NCBI RefSeq assembly: GCF_003002065.1
Contig: NZ_PVZG01000006.1
Coordinates: forward strand, 248,001-312,000
From: Pseudosporangium ferrugineum
GTDB taxonomy: Bacteria > Actinomycetota > Actinomycetes > Mycobacteriales > Micromonosporaceae
Direction: 5' to 3'
Length of the DNA stretch: 64,000 bases
The notes beneath the pieces were generated by a model, which saw nothing but the letters and a program-made list of their open reading frames with translations, ran no database searches and was not told where the DNA came from. The position numbers were made by a program, and so were the translations under genes. The stretch's first letter is position 1. Each line of letters starts with the position of its first letter. Positions 36,570 to 45,037 of the stretch are shown piece after piece.

Positions 36570-37458
36570 GGCCGTAGCCCTTCTCTCCGCGCCAGAAGTA
36601 GACGTATCCGCCGAGGCCGGCCACCAGGGTCCAGCCGATCGCCTCGAGCCACAGCACCAGCGGCGACGCGGCCAGGTGCACGTCCTCCATCAGGGCGTGC
36701 CGCATGAGGTCGATGAAGACGAGCAGGGGGTTGGCCTCGACCACCGCGAGCTGCCAGCCGTCGAGCTTCTCGGCGAACTTGCTCACCGGGTAGAGGACGG
36801 CTGAGCCGTACAGCCAGATCCGCATGATGAACGGCACCAGCTGCTTGAAGTCGGCGACCTTGGAACCGAGCCGGGCCGCCGCCATGGCGAGGCCGGCGTT
36901 GAAGATCGACTGGAGCAGGAAGATCGGCACCACGAGCAGCCACTCGACGGTGATCGGCTCGCCGAAGGCCAGCACGATCACCATGAGCACGCCGAGGGAC
37001 GCGATCATGTTGCGGACCTCGACCATGGTGATGGCGAGGGGGAGGCTGGCCCGGGGGAAGTGCAGGGCCCGGATCAGCCCGAGGTTGCCGCTGATGGCCT
37101 GGATTCCGGCCTGCACCACCGACTGGGTGAACTGGAAGATGAAGACGCCGGTACACAGGTACGCGACGAAGTTGTCGACACCGCGTGCGGTGCTGAGGAC
37201 CAGCCCGAAGATCACGTAGTACACGGTCGCGTTGATCAGCGGGGTCAGTACCTGCCAGATCATGCCGAGCCGGGTCTTGCCCAGCGACGACGTGACCTTG
37301 GCGTTCGCGTACGAGGCGATGAAGTGCCGGTACGACCACAGCTGGCGCGAATACTCGGGCAGGCTCGGCAGCTTGCCGGCCGCGCTGAGGCCGTGCCGGC
37401 GGGCCAGTTCTCTCAGAGGGATGCCGGTGTCGGAATCGGCGACCGCCGTCTGGGACAT
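36562..37458 (-). CDS. TagG-type polysaccharide/polyol-phosphate export permease
   Basis: 298 residues from the ATG at 37458 (a GTG at 37524 gives 320). Typical ABC-2 membrane protein: soluble N-terminus, conserved SSLGKTRLGMIWQVLTPLINATVYYVIFG at the first helix, about six membrane helices and a basic C-terminus. Works with the adjacent TagH-like ATPase. Divergent from the TetR gene with a 170-bp gap, so TetR control is possible but its operator lies nearer its own promoter. Confidence 0.9.
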   Translation of the reverse strand: MSQTAVADSDTGIPLRELARRHGLSAAGKLPSLPEYSRQLWSYRHFIASYANAKVTSSLGKTRLGMIWQVLTPLINATVYYVIFGLVLSTARGVDNFVAYLCTGVFIFQFTQSVVQAGIQAISGNLGLIRALHFPRASLPLAITMVEVRNMIASLGVLMVIVLAFGEPITVEWLLVVPIFLLQSIFNAGLAMAAARLGSKVADFKQLVPFIMRIWLYGSAVLYPVSKFAEKLDGWQLAVVEANPLLVFIDLMRHALMEDVHLAASPLVLWLEAIGWTLVAGLGGYVYFWRGEKGYGRG

Positions 37459-37595
37459 GGGGTGGCGCTCCGATCTGGTCGGTCCGTCAGGGGTCTTGGA
37501 CCTGGGTGACTTGCGCGGGAACACACTAAACAGTCTGCCGCGATGAAACGGCGTCGTATCGACGTTGGGCCGAATTTAATCGACCGAACGTCGAA

Positions 37596-37623
37596 ACGCA
37601 ACCGTTGCGTCCTCGCGTATAGT
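37596..37623 (+). promoter_or_regulatory. TetR operator and -10 element
   Basis: ACGCAACCGTTGCGT (37596-37610) is a perfect palindrome with 7-bp arms and one central base, placed in the -35/-10 spacer; TATAGT (37618-37623) is a -10 ending 6 nt before the GTG at 37630. This layout indicates tetR autorepression. Confidence 0.78.
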
Positions 37624-37629
37624 GGCCCC

Positions 37630-38229
37630 GTGGCGACAGCAAAACGTGCACCTGCCGGAGCGGCGGTGCTTCGCGGTGACATCACCAAGGCCATCCGGAA
37701 CGCGGTGATGCACGAGCTGGCCGAGGTCGGTTACGGCCGGCTCTCGATCGAGGCGGTGGCGCGCCGTGCCGGTGTCGGCAAGACCGCTGTCTACCGCCGG
37801 TGGAGCAACAAGCTGGAGATGGTCCTCGAGATCGTCTCCGGTGTGGCGGAGCGTAGCGTGCCGATGCCCGACACCGGTAGCTTCGCGACCGATCTGCAGC
37901 TGGTGACGTTCATCGTCAGCAAGGCGCTGCAGCACCGGATCGCCTCGCAGATCATTCCGGACCTGATGGCCGAGGCGGCCCGCAATCCCAAGATCGCGGA
38001 GACGCTGCAGCGCGCGCTGCGCACCCACCAGCTCGCGGTGGGCGAGAAGATCGTCGGCCAGGCCGTCGAGCGGGGCGAACTGCCCGCGGGGACCGACCCC
38101 GACATCGCGGTCGACCTCATGCTCGGCCCGCTCTACTGGCGGCTGGCCGTCGCGCGCACCCCGATCGACGACGACTACCTGGAGAAACTCGCCGCCGCCG
38201 TGCTGCGCGCGCTGGGTGCGAAGGCTTAG
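37630..38229 (+). CDS. TetR/AcrR family transcriptional regulator
   Basis: 199 residues. The N-terminal helix-turn-helix reads LSIEAVARRAGVGKTAVYRRWSNKLEM (about 38-64), followed by an all-helical ligand domain of the TetR_C_33 type. The GTG at 37630 is set by the -10 element 6 nt upstream; an open frame extends to 37543 but would cross the promoter. Probably leaderless. Its TAG stop overlaps the TAA stop of the convergent GH76 gene in TTAG (38226-38229). Target genes besides itself are unknown. Confidence 0.88.
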   Translation: MATAKRAPAGAAVLRGDITKAIRNAVMHELAEVGYGRLSIEAVARRAGVGKTAVYRRWSNKLEMVLEIVSGVAERSVPMPDTGSFATDLQLVTFIVSKALQHRIASQIIPDLMAEAARNPKIAETLQRALRTHQLAVGEKIVGQAVERGELPAGTDPDIAVDLMLGPLYWRLAVARTPIDDDYLEKLAAAVLRALGAKA

Positions 38230-39662
38230 GGGACGACGTTCAGCAGGTCCAGCACGCTGTGCTGGCAGCTGTGGTTGGTGCTGACGTACGGGCCGGCCCA
38301 GTGGCTCCCGTACGCGTCGAACGGGGTCCGGTTCTTCGCGTACGCGGAATCCGCCTGCCGCCGCAGGTAAGCGTCGTAGGGGCGACCGGCGGCGGCGTTG
38401 AGCACCCCGAGCCCGCGGACGAACGGGCCCTTGAACGACACCCCGTCGCCGCTGCACTGGTCGGGCTCGTTGGGCTCCCGCAGGATCCCGCCGGAGTTCA
38501 GGTACGTGCTGGTCGTCGCCGCGTCCGCGACCCGCCGCGCCACGGTCAGCGCGTTGGCGTCCCCGGTCAGCCGGTTGAGCTGGACCAGCGCGTTGATCAG
38601 CACGCCCTGGTTGTAGGTCCAGGTGACGTCGCCGTTGTTGCGGCACGTGCTGAGGTTGATCCCGTCGTTGACCAGGTTCGAGCTGTTGATCATTCCGCTG
38701 GCCTGGAACCAGGACCAGCCCGCCTGCGCCCGGCCGCGGTACACCGTGTCGCCGCCGAGGCGCTGCGACAGCGCCGCGTTGAGCTGGATGTAGAGGCTGT
38801 TGGGGATCGCGTTCTTCACCGTACGGTCGGTCTTCCAGTAGACGCCTCCGCCGCACCGGGTGTCCCAGTACGCGTGCATGTGGTCCGCGTCCGCCCGGGC
38901 GGTGTTCAGATAGCGCCTGTCGCCGGTGCGGTCGTACGCCGCCACCCACGCCAGCCCCCACCACCCGCTGTCGTCGAGGTACTCGTTGCGGAACTGCCCC
39001 TGCGCCGCGTTGACCTGCTTGTCGTACGTGGTGGCGATCGCGTAGTCGTAGCTGCGCATGCCGCTGACCCGGCTGGTCTCGATGAGCGCGGTGAGCGCGT
39101 TGGCCGACGTCCACCACCCGTTCGTGTCGAACAGGCCGGTGTTCCGGTCGTAGCGCATCATCAGCGCGGTGGCCGCGGCCGTACGCCGGTCCCAGGCGTT
39201 CCAGTTGCTGCGCGCCCACTGGCTGCACACCAGCTCCGGGCGGTCACCGGCCTTGCCGCAGGCCCGGAGCACGCCGACGCCCCGGTTGTTCCAGTCGTCG
39301 ACGTTGAACATCGCCGTACGCCACCCGGTGGACCCGGCCGGGACGGTGGTGTCGCCGAGCCGGCTGTCCCCGCTCCAGCTGCGCCCTCCGTCGAACGAGC
39401 GGTCCAGCCACACCTGGTCGCCCGGCCGGCCGTTCTCCACGGTCGCCCAGATCATCGCGTCGGTGTCGTTCACGTGGATTTTGAAGGTGCGGCCGTACAG
39501 GGTGGTGCTGACCGGGACCCGGTCGCCGGGGGAGAGCGCGGGGTCGCGGCCGTCGCAGTAGCGGTTGCAGACCGTGGCGGCCAGGGCCGGGCCGGCAGTG
39601 GGGAGTTGCAGGGCGGCGGTGGCGGCGATGGCCGCCACCGCGATCCACTTCTTGTGCTGCAT
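38226..39662 (-). CDS. Secreted GH76-family glycoside hydrolase
   Basis: 478 residues. Signal peptide 1-~28 (cut near ALAATV). An N-terminal module of ~110 residues (VCNRYCDGRDPA ... RGVGVLRACGKAG) has four cysteines and a Bowman-like sandwich look; it is common ahead of actinobacterial GH76 enzymes. The GH76 barrel starts ~155 (AATALMMRYDRNTGLFD) and has the catalytic Asp pair 230-231 in YLDDSGWWGLAW. GH76 enzymes cleave alpha-1,6-mannan backbones, for instance fungal wall mannan. An operator-covered promoter precedes it. Confidence 0.9.
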   Translation of the reverse strand: MQHKKWIAVAAIAATAALQLPTAGPALAATVCNRYCDGRDPALSPGDRVPVSTTLYGRTFKIHVNDTDAMIWATVENGRPGDQVWLDRSFDGGRSWSGDSRLGDTTVPAGSTGWRTAMFNVDDWNNRGVGVLRACGKAGDRPELVCSQWARSNWNAWDRRTAAATALMMRYDRNTGLFDTNGWWTSANALTALIETSRVSGMRSYDYAIATTYDKQVNAAQGQFRNEYLDDSGWWGLAWVAAYDRTGDRRYLNTARADADHMHAYWDTRCGGGVYWKTDRTVKNAIPNSLYIQLNAALSQRLGGDTVYRGRAQAGWSWFQASGMINSSNLVNDGINLSTCRNNGDVTWTYNQGVLINALVQLNRLTGDANALTVARRVADAATTSTYLNSGGILREPNEPDQCSGDGVSFKGPFVRGLGVLNAAAGRPYDAYLRRQADSAYAKNRTPFDAYGSHWAGPYVSTNHSCQHSVLDLLNVVP

Positions 39663-39697
39663 GGGGATGTCACCTCTCGTGCGGCGGGGACCCGCGG

Positions 39698-39736
39698 GTT
39701 AACAATTAATAAAGTGCAGAGATTGTTAACCGTCAA
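39698..39736 (-). promoter_or_regulatory. GH76 promoter overlapped by inverted repeat
   Basis: On the minus strand TTGACG (39736-39731), 17 nt, TTTATT (39713-39708) form a good promoter. GTTAACAAT (39698-39706) and ATTGTTAAC (39722-39730) are perfect 9-bp arms that flank the -10. The arrangement suggests a substrate-responsive repressor; its identity is unknown. Confidence 0.75.
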
Positions 39737-39813
39737 TGGGTACGCGAAGACTCAAGACGGGCTCAAGACGGCCGAAAGGTAGGGTCCCCGCCCCCGCGCG
39801 CCCCCGGAGCAGC

Positions 39814-40158
39814 ATGCGAACCGACCGAGTCGACGCGACGATCTTCAGCACCGCGTCCCTGCTGACCCTCGCCTTCGGCGGCGCGGAGGACTTCTCGGCG
39901 GGCCTGCCGCCGCGGCCCGACGGCCCGCCCGAGGGCTTCGCCGGCTTCTGGCGTACGGCGGACGGCGGCGTGCGCCTCTACCTGGCCGAGGACTGGTCGT
40001 ACGAGGGCACCGTGGCGGGGCGCCGGCGTGGTGCGCGGGGCACGTACCACCGGGACGCCGACGGGATCGTGCTGCGGGACGAGTCGGGCCTGCGTACCCG
40101 GATCATGCCGGCCGGCGACGGCCTGGAGATGGCCGGTCACCAGCTCTTCCGGGCCTGA
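39814..40158 (+). CDS. Small Atu4866-like protein
   Basis: 114 residues from the ATG at 39814; the frame is open back to 39736, but that part is Arg/Pro-rich and lacks bias. GFAGFWRTADGGVRLYLAEDWSYEG then GARGTYHRDADGIVLRDESG and EMAGHQLFRA follow the small beta-barrel pattern of Atu4866-type proteins. No signal peptide is clear, though STASLLTLAFGG is hydrophobic. Function unknown. Short spacing (38 bp) to the next plus-strand gene. Confidence 0.6.
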   Translation: MRTDRVDATIFSTASLLTLAFGGAEDFSAGLPPRPDGPPEGFAGFWRTADGGVRLYLAEDWSYEGTVAGRRRGARGTYHRDADGIVLRDESGLRTRIMPAGDGLEMAGHQLFRA

Positions 40159-40196
40159 GCGCTAACGCCGCGGCGCGACCGGCCGAACCGACAGGC

Positions 40197-40748
40197 ATGC
40201 GGTACCTCAAGCTCCAGCTCCCGCTGCTGGCCCTGGCGCTGGCGGCCGGCGGCTGCGGGGCGGGCGGCAGGCCCGGCGGCTCGGCGAGCGCGACGCCCGC
40301 GCCCGGCAGCAACTGGATCGTGGTCGAGGGTGGCAGCGCCACGCCCAGCCCGTCCGTCACGTACGGCGGCTCCCGCTCGCCCGCGCTGCCGCCGGTGTCG
40401 TTCCTCCCCGTCGACCCGACCTGCGCCAGGGAGTGGACCGTCGAGCCGGTCCTCATCCCACTGGAGGTCACCCCGGGCGCCGGCAAGCTGACCGTCACGT
40501 GGCCCCGGCAGTACGGCTCCACCTACCGCATCACCGCGGTCAAGCAGACGCTGAAGGCCGGGACCCAGGACCCGTACACCTGGCAGAACGTCTCGGCGGG
40601 GACCGGCTGCACGGTCACCGCCACCATCGGCGGGCTGGCCTCCGGCGTGCCGTACGTCGTCTGGCTGGACGCCCCCGGCACCGGCTACGAGCGGGACGGG
40701 CAGCGGCACCCGTACAGCGGGCGCTCAGGCGTCGTCTATCCGCGCTAG
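40197..40748 (+). CDS. Putative secreted lipoprotein
   Basis: 183 residues. Signal sequence LQLPLLALALAAGGC with a weak lipobox (AGGC, Cys at about 19), then a Ser/Pro/Gly-rich linker to ~65. The C-terminal ~110 residues (LTVTWPRQYGSTYRITAVKQT, ATIGGLASGVPYVVWLDAP) look like a fibronectin type III or related beta-sandwich. No function can be given. It ends at the convergent diguanylate cyclase gene with a 1-base gap. Confidence 0.6.
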   Translation: MRYLKLQLPLLALALAAGGCGAGGRPGGSASATPAPGSNWIVVEGGSATPSPSVTYGGSRSPALPPVSFLPVDPTCAREWTVEPVLIPLEVTPGAGKLTVTWPRQYGSTYRITAVKQTLKAGTQDPYTWQNVSAGTGCTVTATIGGLASGVPYVVWLDAPGTGYERDGQRHPYSGRSGVVYPR

Positions 40749-40749
40749 G

Positions 40750-42300
40750 TCACACCGCGGTGGTGTTCCGGCCGCTCCACTTGGCCGCGTAGAGCCGCTC
40801 GTCGGCCGCCCGGAACAGCTGGTCGCCGGTCATGCCGGGCTTCCAGGACGCCACCCCGACGCTGACCGTCATCCGGACCCCGGCGATGATCTCCGCGGCG
40901 GCGACCGCCGTACGGATCCGCTCGCCGACCTCCCCGCCGGCCGTCGCGTCGCCGCGCAGGAACACGACGAACTCGTCGCCGGCGTAGCGGATCGCCTCGT
41001 CCTCGGCTCGGCAGTGCGCCCGCAGGATCGTCGCGACCTCGCGCAGGGCCTCGTCGCCGGCGCTGTGCGAATACGCGTCGTTGACGGCCTTGAAGTGGTC
41101 CACGTCGATCAGCAGCATCGTCAGCGGCCCGCCGGCCGCCGGCGAGACGCCCTCGATCAGGATGTCGAACCGGCGCCGGTTGCCCAGGCCGGTCAGCGGG
41201 TCGCGGAGGATCTCCCGCTCGGCGCGGGCCCGGGCGGCCTCGGTCTCCTCGCGCTGCCGGGCCTGCCGGAGCATCGCCAGCCGCTGGAGCCGCAGCTGCC
41301 ACAGCTCGCGTACCTGCCCCTCCACCGCCTCGAACAGGTCGCGGCTGGGGATGCCGCCGTCGAGCTCCAGCGCGGTCAGCGCCAGCTCGAAGCGGATGAT
41401 CGGCAGCTCGTCCGGCCGGGCGCCGGGCTCGGTGAGCTCCCGGGCGGCGATCAGCTCGCGGCGTGACTCGGTGAGGAGGCCGTGGTCCCGCAGGCTGATG
41501 CCGAGCGCGAGGTGCGCCATGCGGGCGTACTGATGCGTCCCCGAGTTCCGCAGCTCCAGCAGCACCGACCGGGCGAGCTTCTCGGCGACCGTGGTCTCGC
41601 CGAGCTTCGCCAGGGCCAGGGCGTGCACGGCGGTCACCGTGGGGTCGGGCTGGTCCTCGAGCCGCTCGCGGGTGATCTCGGTGCTGCGGCGCAGCCGGCT
41701 GCGGGCCTCCTCGGTGCGGCTGACGTGGGCGAGGCGCAGTCCCCAGTACAGCAGCGTCACGGCGTGCACCAGGTCGAACGAGGTCGAGCGGTGCCGCAGG
41801 TGCTCGTACGCCTCGGCGGCCGTCTCGTACAGCTCGGCGGCGGTGGCGGCCTCGGCGAACGAGCAGAGCGCCGAGCGGTGCCGCTCGTTCTCCGCCGGGC
41901 CGGCGTCGAGAAGGACCCGCGCGCGGGCCAGGTTGCGCATCGAGTCGACGTAGTGCCCGCGGAGGGTGTGGATCTGGGCGAGATCGCAGAGCGTCTTCGC
42001 CTCGCCCAGCACGGAACCGGCCCGCCGCTGGGCGATCAGCAGGTCCGACCCGATGGTGTGCGCCTCGGCGACGCGGCCGAGGGCGAGCAGGGCGTACATC
42101 TTGGACTGGACCAGCAGGCGGGCCGTCCGGCCGTCGTCGACCGCCTGCGCGACGGCCAGGTACGCGTCCGCCGCGGCGAGCGCCTCGTGGGCCCGCCCGG
42201 TGTTGGCGAGAAGGTGGACGCGACGGGCGAAAAGGTGCAGCGGACCGTACGCGGTCACCGGCACCGGCAGCCGACGGTCGCGTGAGATCCAGTCCGCCAT
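40750..42300 (-). CDS. TPR-like GGDEF diguanylate cyclase
   Basis: 516 residues. Residues ~1-340 are helical TPR-like repeats (RRVHLLANTGRAHEALAAADAYL); a short coiled linker leads to a GGDEF domain (~350-516) with LRDPLTGLGNRRRFD, LLIDVDHFKAVND and the active site AGDEF at 440-444, an accepted variant. The allosteric I-site RxxD (RAED, 431-434) sits exactly five residues upstream. It should make cyclic di-GMP and be product-inhibited. No EAL domain and no membrane segment, so it is cytosolic. The start at 42300 is fixed by a -10 element 6 nt upstream. Confidence 0.9.
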   Translation of the reverse strand: MADWISRDRRLPVPVTAYGPLHLFARRVHLLANTGRAHEALAAADAYLAVAQAVDDGRTARLLVQSKMYALLALGRVAEAHTIGSDLLIAQRRAGSVLGEAKTLCDLAQIHTLRGHYVDSMRNLARARVLLDAGPAENERHRSALCSFAEAATAAELYETAAEAYEHLRHRSTSFDLVHAVTLLYWGLRLAHVSRTEEARSRLRRSTEITRERLEDQPDPTVTAVHALALAKLGETTVAEKLARSVLLELRNSGTHQYARMAHLALGISLRDHGLLTESRRELIAARELTEPGARPDELPIIRFELALTALELDGGIPSRDLFEAVEGQVRELWQLRLQRLAMLRQARQREETEAARARAEREILRDPLTGLGNRRRFDILIEGVSPAAGGPLTMLLIDVDHFKAVNDAYSHSAGDEALREVATILRAHCRAEDEAIRYAGDEFVVFLRGDATAGGEVGERIRTAVAAAEIIAGVRMTVSVGVASWKPGMTGDQLFRAADERLYAAKWSGRNTTAV

Positions 42301-42306
42301 GACCCC

Positions 42307-42334
42307 AGTATCTGCCGTTCGGTGCATGTGTAAA
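42307..42334 (-). promoter_or_regulatory. Promoter of a leaderless diguanylate cyclase gene
   Basis: Minus strand: TTTACA (42334-42329), 16 nt, GATACT (42312-42307), then 6 nt to the ATG at 42300. The short distance and lack of a ribosome binding site point to a leaderless mRNA. Confidence 0.7.
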
Positions 42335-42464
42335 TCCCCGTCCGGTTTGCAACACCGTGCGCTACCGGACCCGTGCGTATCGTGAGTCCATGAGGGAGGT
42401 CCACCCGGGCCCCGGCGACGCCGGCGGCTGTCCGATCTCGACGTTCGCCGCCGCCTTCGCCGGG

Positions 42465-43184
42465 TCAGTTGCCGGGGCTCTCCGGGGCGGGCTGGATGGC
42501 GTCCGGCAGCGGCCTGGTCCTGCCGCCCTCCGGGTTCACCGCGAACCAGGTGCCGTTCACGCCCTGCCCCAGGAAGTCGCCGGGCTTCTCGTCCTTCGCG
42601 AAGTAGTACACCGGCCAGCCGTTGATCGTGACCTGGCAGTGGCCGTCGGCGCGCTCGACGTACCCGAGGATCTTCGGGTCGAGGCCCTTGGGGAAGATCT
42701 TGCCGGGCGACTTGATCAGCAGCGGCGGCCACGCCTTGGCACAGTCACCGTTGCAGGTGGCCTTCGGCGGCTTGTTGCTGTCGTTGTCGAAGCGGTAGAG
42801 CGTCCGGCCGGCGCCGTCGGTCACGTAGGTGCCGATCTGCTGGTTCTCGGTGGCGTTGAGCTCGACCGTGCGGCTGCCCGTACGGATGCCCTTCGGCGGG
42901 GTGACGTCCTTCCTGGACGGGCCGCTGTAGATCTTCACCCACTTCTGGGTCTTGGCGACCGTCGGCTCCGGCACGGGAGTGGCCGGCGGGTCGGGTGTCT
43001 CCGCGCCGGCCAGTTCCGCGTCCGGGCCGTCGGCGGGCTCCGGGGGCACGTCGGCGGTCGGCGGGGCGGTCGGCTCGACGGTGGCCCCCGCGAACTCGAG
43101 GCCGATGGGTTCGGCGGGCCGGGCGCAGGCGCTCAGCCCGAGCACGCCGGCGATGACCACGGACACGATGCTGGTGCGCTTCAT
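42465..43184 (-). CDS. Lipoprotein with two secreted-repeat (Lipoprotein_15) modules
   Basis: 239 residues. Lipobox LSAC with Cys20, then an acidic Pro-rich linker to ~85. Two Lipoprotein_15-type modules follow: TYVTDGAGRTLYRFDNDSNK with CNGDCAKAWPPLL, and QVTINGWPVYYFAKDEKPGD with FLGQGVNGTWFAV. The family is found in actinobacteria and proteobacteria; function is unclear, some members being linked to redox or electron transfer. ATG at 43184 after AGGGGG. Divergent from an ECF sigma/anti-sigma operon, which may control it, as is common for such pairs. Confidence 0.82.
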   Translation of the reverse strand: MKRTSIVSVVIAGVLGLSACARPAEPIGLEFAGATVEPTAPPTADVPPEPADGPDAELAGAETPDPPATPVPEPTVAKTQKWVKIYSGPSRKDVTPPKGIRTGSRTVELNATENQQIGTYVTDGAGRTLYRFDNDSNKPPKATCNGDCAKAWPPLLIKSPGKIFPKGLDPKILGYVERADGHCQVTINGWPVYYFAKDEKPGDFLGQGVNGTWFAVNPEGGRTRPLPDAIQPAPESPGN

Positions 43185-43377
43185 GATTCCCCCTGAAGTT
43201 CCGTTGTTGCGCACACGAACCGGCCCGCGGTCCGGTTCAGCGAAATTCCTTTGAACCGAGTCCGGGAGGGGTGCGTGTGAGGAAAGTCAGACCGACGCAA
43301 CGGGGGTCGAGGGTGGCCGGGCAAGCGCTCCGTCCGGCCAGCCTCGGCATATGGACCGCCGTGACCGGGGGGAAGAG

Positions 43378-43929
43378 ATGCCGGGGTTGAGGCTCCAACG
43401 TCGCCGGGAGGTGGCCGATGAAGCACTGGTCAGGTCGCTGTTCCAGGAACATGGACGGGCGATGCTCGCGTACGCGACCCAGCTGACCCGCGACCGGGTG
43501 GCCGCCGAGGACGTGGTCCAGGAGGCCCTGGTGCGCGCCTGGCGGCATCCGGACAGCCTGGTCAACGGCAAGGGATCCGTACGCGGCTGGCTGCTGACCG
43601 TGATCCGCAACATCGTCACGGATCAGATCCGGGCCCGCAACGCCCGCGCCCCCGAGGTGCGGGAGAGCCCGATGGACGTGGCGTCCGACGACGACCACGC
43701 CGAACGGGTGGTCAACTCGATGGTGGTGGTGGACGCGCTGAGCCGGCTCTCCGCCGAGCACCGTGCCGTCCTCGAGCAGCTCTACCTCCAGGGAAGCACG
43801 GTGACGGAGGCGGCCAAGACGCTGGGCATCCCACCCGGGACCGTGAAGTCCCGATCCTTCTACGCACTCCGGGCCCTGCGCGAACTCAGGTCGCTGCGGC
43901 CCGCCGGAACGGAACGGTCTGCATCATGA
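43378..43929 (+). CDS. ECF sigma-70 factor (SigL/SigK-like)
   Basis: 183 residues. Region 2: LFQEHGRAMLAYATQLTRDRVAAEDVVQEALVRAW; region 4: LSAEHRAVLEQLYLQGSTVTEAAKTLGIPPGTVKSRSFYALRAL. The ATG at 43378 follows GGGGGGAA; an in-frame ATG at 43351 lacks a site. The stop overlaps the anti-sigma start as ATGA. It probably responds to envelope or redox stress and may drive the divergent lipoprotein gene. Confidence 0.9.
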   Translation: MPGLRLQRRREVADEALVRSLFQEHGRAMLAYATQLTRDRVAAEDVVQEALVRAWRHPDSLVNGKGSVRGWLLTVIRNIVTDQIRARNARAPEVRESPMDVASDDDHAERVVNSMVVVDALSRLSAEHRAVLEQLYLQGSTVTEAAKTLGIPPGTVKSRSFYALRALRELRSLRPAGTERSAS

Positions 43930-44627
43930 TGACTGATCACGTGGACCTCGCCGGCTACCTCACGAAGTCTTTGGACGCGGAGCAGATCCGCGAGATCGAG
44001 GAGCACCTCGCCGGCTGCGACGACTGCCGCGCCGAGGTGGAATCCCTGCGGGAGTGGACGATGGCGCTCGAAGCGGTGCCCGAGGAGATGCTGCTGGACG
44101 GGCCTCCGGACGACGCCGACCTGCTGCTGCAGCGCACGCTGCGGCAGATCCGCAACGAGTCGGCCGGGAGGCGTCATCGGCGTACGGCGCTGGTGGGAGC
44201 CGCCGCGGCGGTGATCCTGGGAGTGGCCGTCGCGTCCGGCGTCGTGGTCGGCCAGTCGACGGCCGGGCCGGGCACGGTGGCCCAGCCGCCGATCACCCGG
44301 AGCGCGCCGACCACGGTGCCGGGGACGCGTACGGCGACCGGGGTCGACCCGGACACCGGCGCGCGGATCACGGTCGCCGTCGCGCCCGCGCCCGGCTGGG
44401 TGCGGATCAAGGCGACGGTGTCCGGGATCCCGCGCGGCGAGCGGTGCCGGCTCGAGGTCGTGGACCGTGGCGGCACGTCGGTGCTCGCCGGGAGCTGGGT
44501 CGTGTCGGAGGCCGGCGCGGCGGACGGCACCACCCTCGACGGCAGCGCGCTCGTGCCGCCGGATCAGGTGGCCTCCGTACGCGTGGTCACCGAGAGCGGC
44601 AAGCAGTACACCAGCGTGAGGGTCTGA
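43926..44627 (+). CDS. Zinc anti-sigma factor with extracytoplasmic domain
   Basis: 233 residues. The ZAS motif is His27-x3-Cys31-x2-Cys34 (EEHLAGCDDC). A membrane helix spans about 86-106 (TALVGAAAAVILGVAVASGVVVG). The outer domain (120-233; APGWVRIKATVSGIPRGERC, TSVLAGSWVVSE) is a beta-rich sensor of the type found on actinobacterial RskA/RslA-like proteins. It should hold the upstream sigma factor at the membrane and release it on a redox or proteolytic signal. ATGA-coupled to the sigma gene. Confidence 0.9.
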   Translation: MMTDHVDLAGYLTKSLDAEQIREIEEHLAGCDDCRAEVESLREWTMALEAVPEEMLLDGPPDDADLLLQRTLRQIRNESAGRRHRRTALVGAAAAVILGVAVASGVVVGQSTAGPGTVAQPPITRSAPTTVPGTRTATGVDPDTGARITVAVAPAPGWVRIKATVSGIPRGERCRLEVVDRGGTSVLAGSWVVSEAGAADGTTLDGSALVPPDQVASVRVVTESGKQYTSVRV

Positions 44628-44638
44628 GCGCCGGGTGG

Positions 44639-45037
44639 TCAGGCGGTGGGGAGACCCGCCGCCTGCCACGCCCTGAACCCGCCGTCGAGGTCGGTGGCCC
44701 GGAGCAGGCCGAGGTCCTGCAGGGCCGCCGCGGCCAGGCTGCTCGTGTAGCCCTCCTGGCAGGTGACGATCACGTCGAGGTCGTAGCGGGTGAAGGGGAG
44801 CCGGGCGTCGCTGCGGGGGTCGAGCCGCCATTCGAGGACGTTGCGCTCGATGACGATCGCGCCCGGGATCTCGCCGTGCTCGGCGCGCTGGGCGGCCGGG
44901 CGGATGTCGATCAGCACGGCCCCCCGCTCCACCGCCCGGTGGGTCTCGTGCGGGCCGAGGCGGGTCAGCCGGGCCCGGGCCCGGGCGAGCAGCTCGTCGA
45001 TGCCGCGGGAACCGGCCGGAGCCGTCACCGCGGTCAC
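44639..45037 (-). CDS. Rhodanese-domain protein
   Basis: 132 residues, one rhodanese domain. GAVLIDIRPAAQRAEHGEIPGAIVIERNVLEWRL is the family start, and the active-site cysteine is Cys93 in VTCQEGYTSSLAAAAL. Rhodaneses carry persulfide sulfur. The GTG start overlaps the stop of the cysteine dioxygenase gene (GTGA), so the pair forms one operon: dioxygenase-derived sulfur metabolism followed by sulfane handling. Confidence 0.88.
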   Translation of the reverse strand: MTAVTAPAGSRGIDELLARARARLTRLGPHETHRAVERGAVLIDIRPAAQRAEHGEIPGAIVIERNVLEWRLDPRSDARLPFTRYDLDVIVTCQEGYTSSLAAAALQDLGLLRATDLDGGFRAWQAAGLPTA

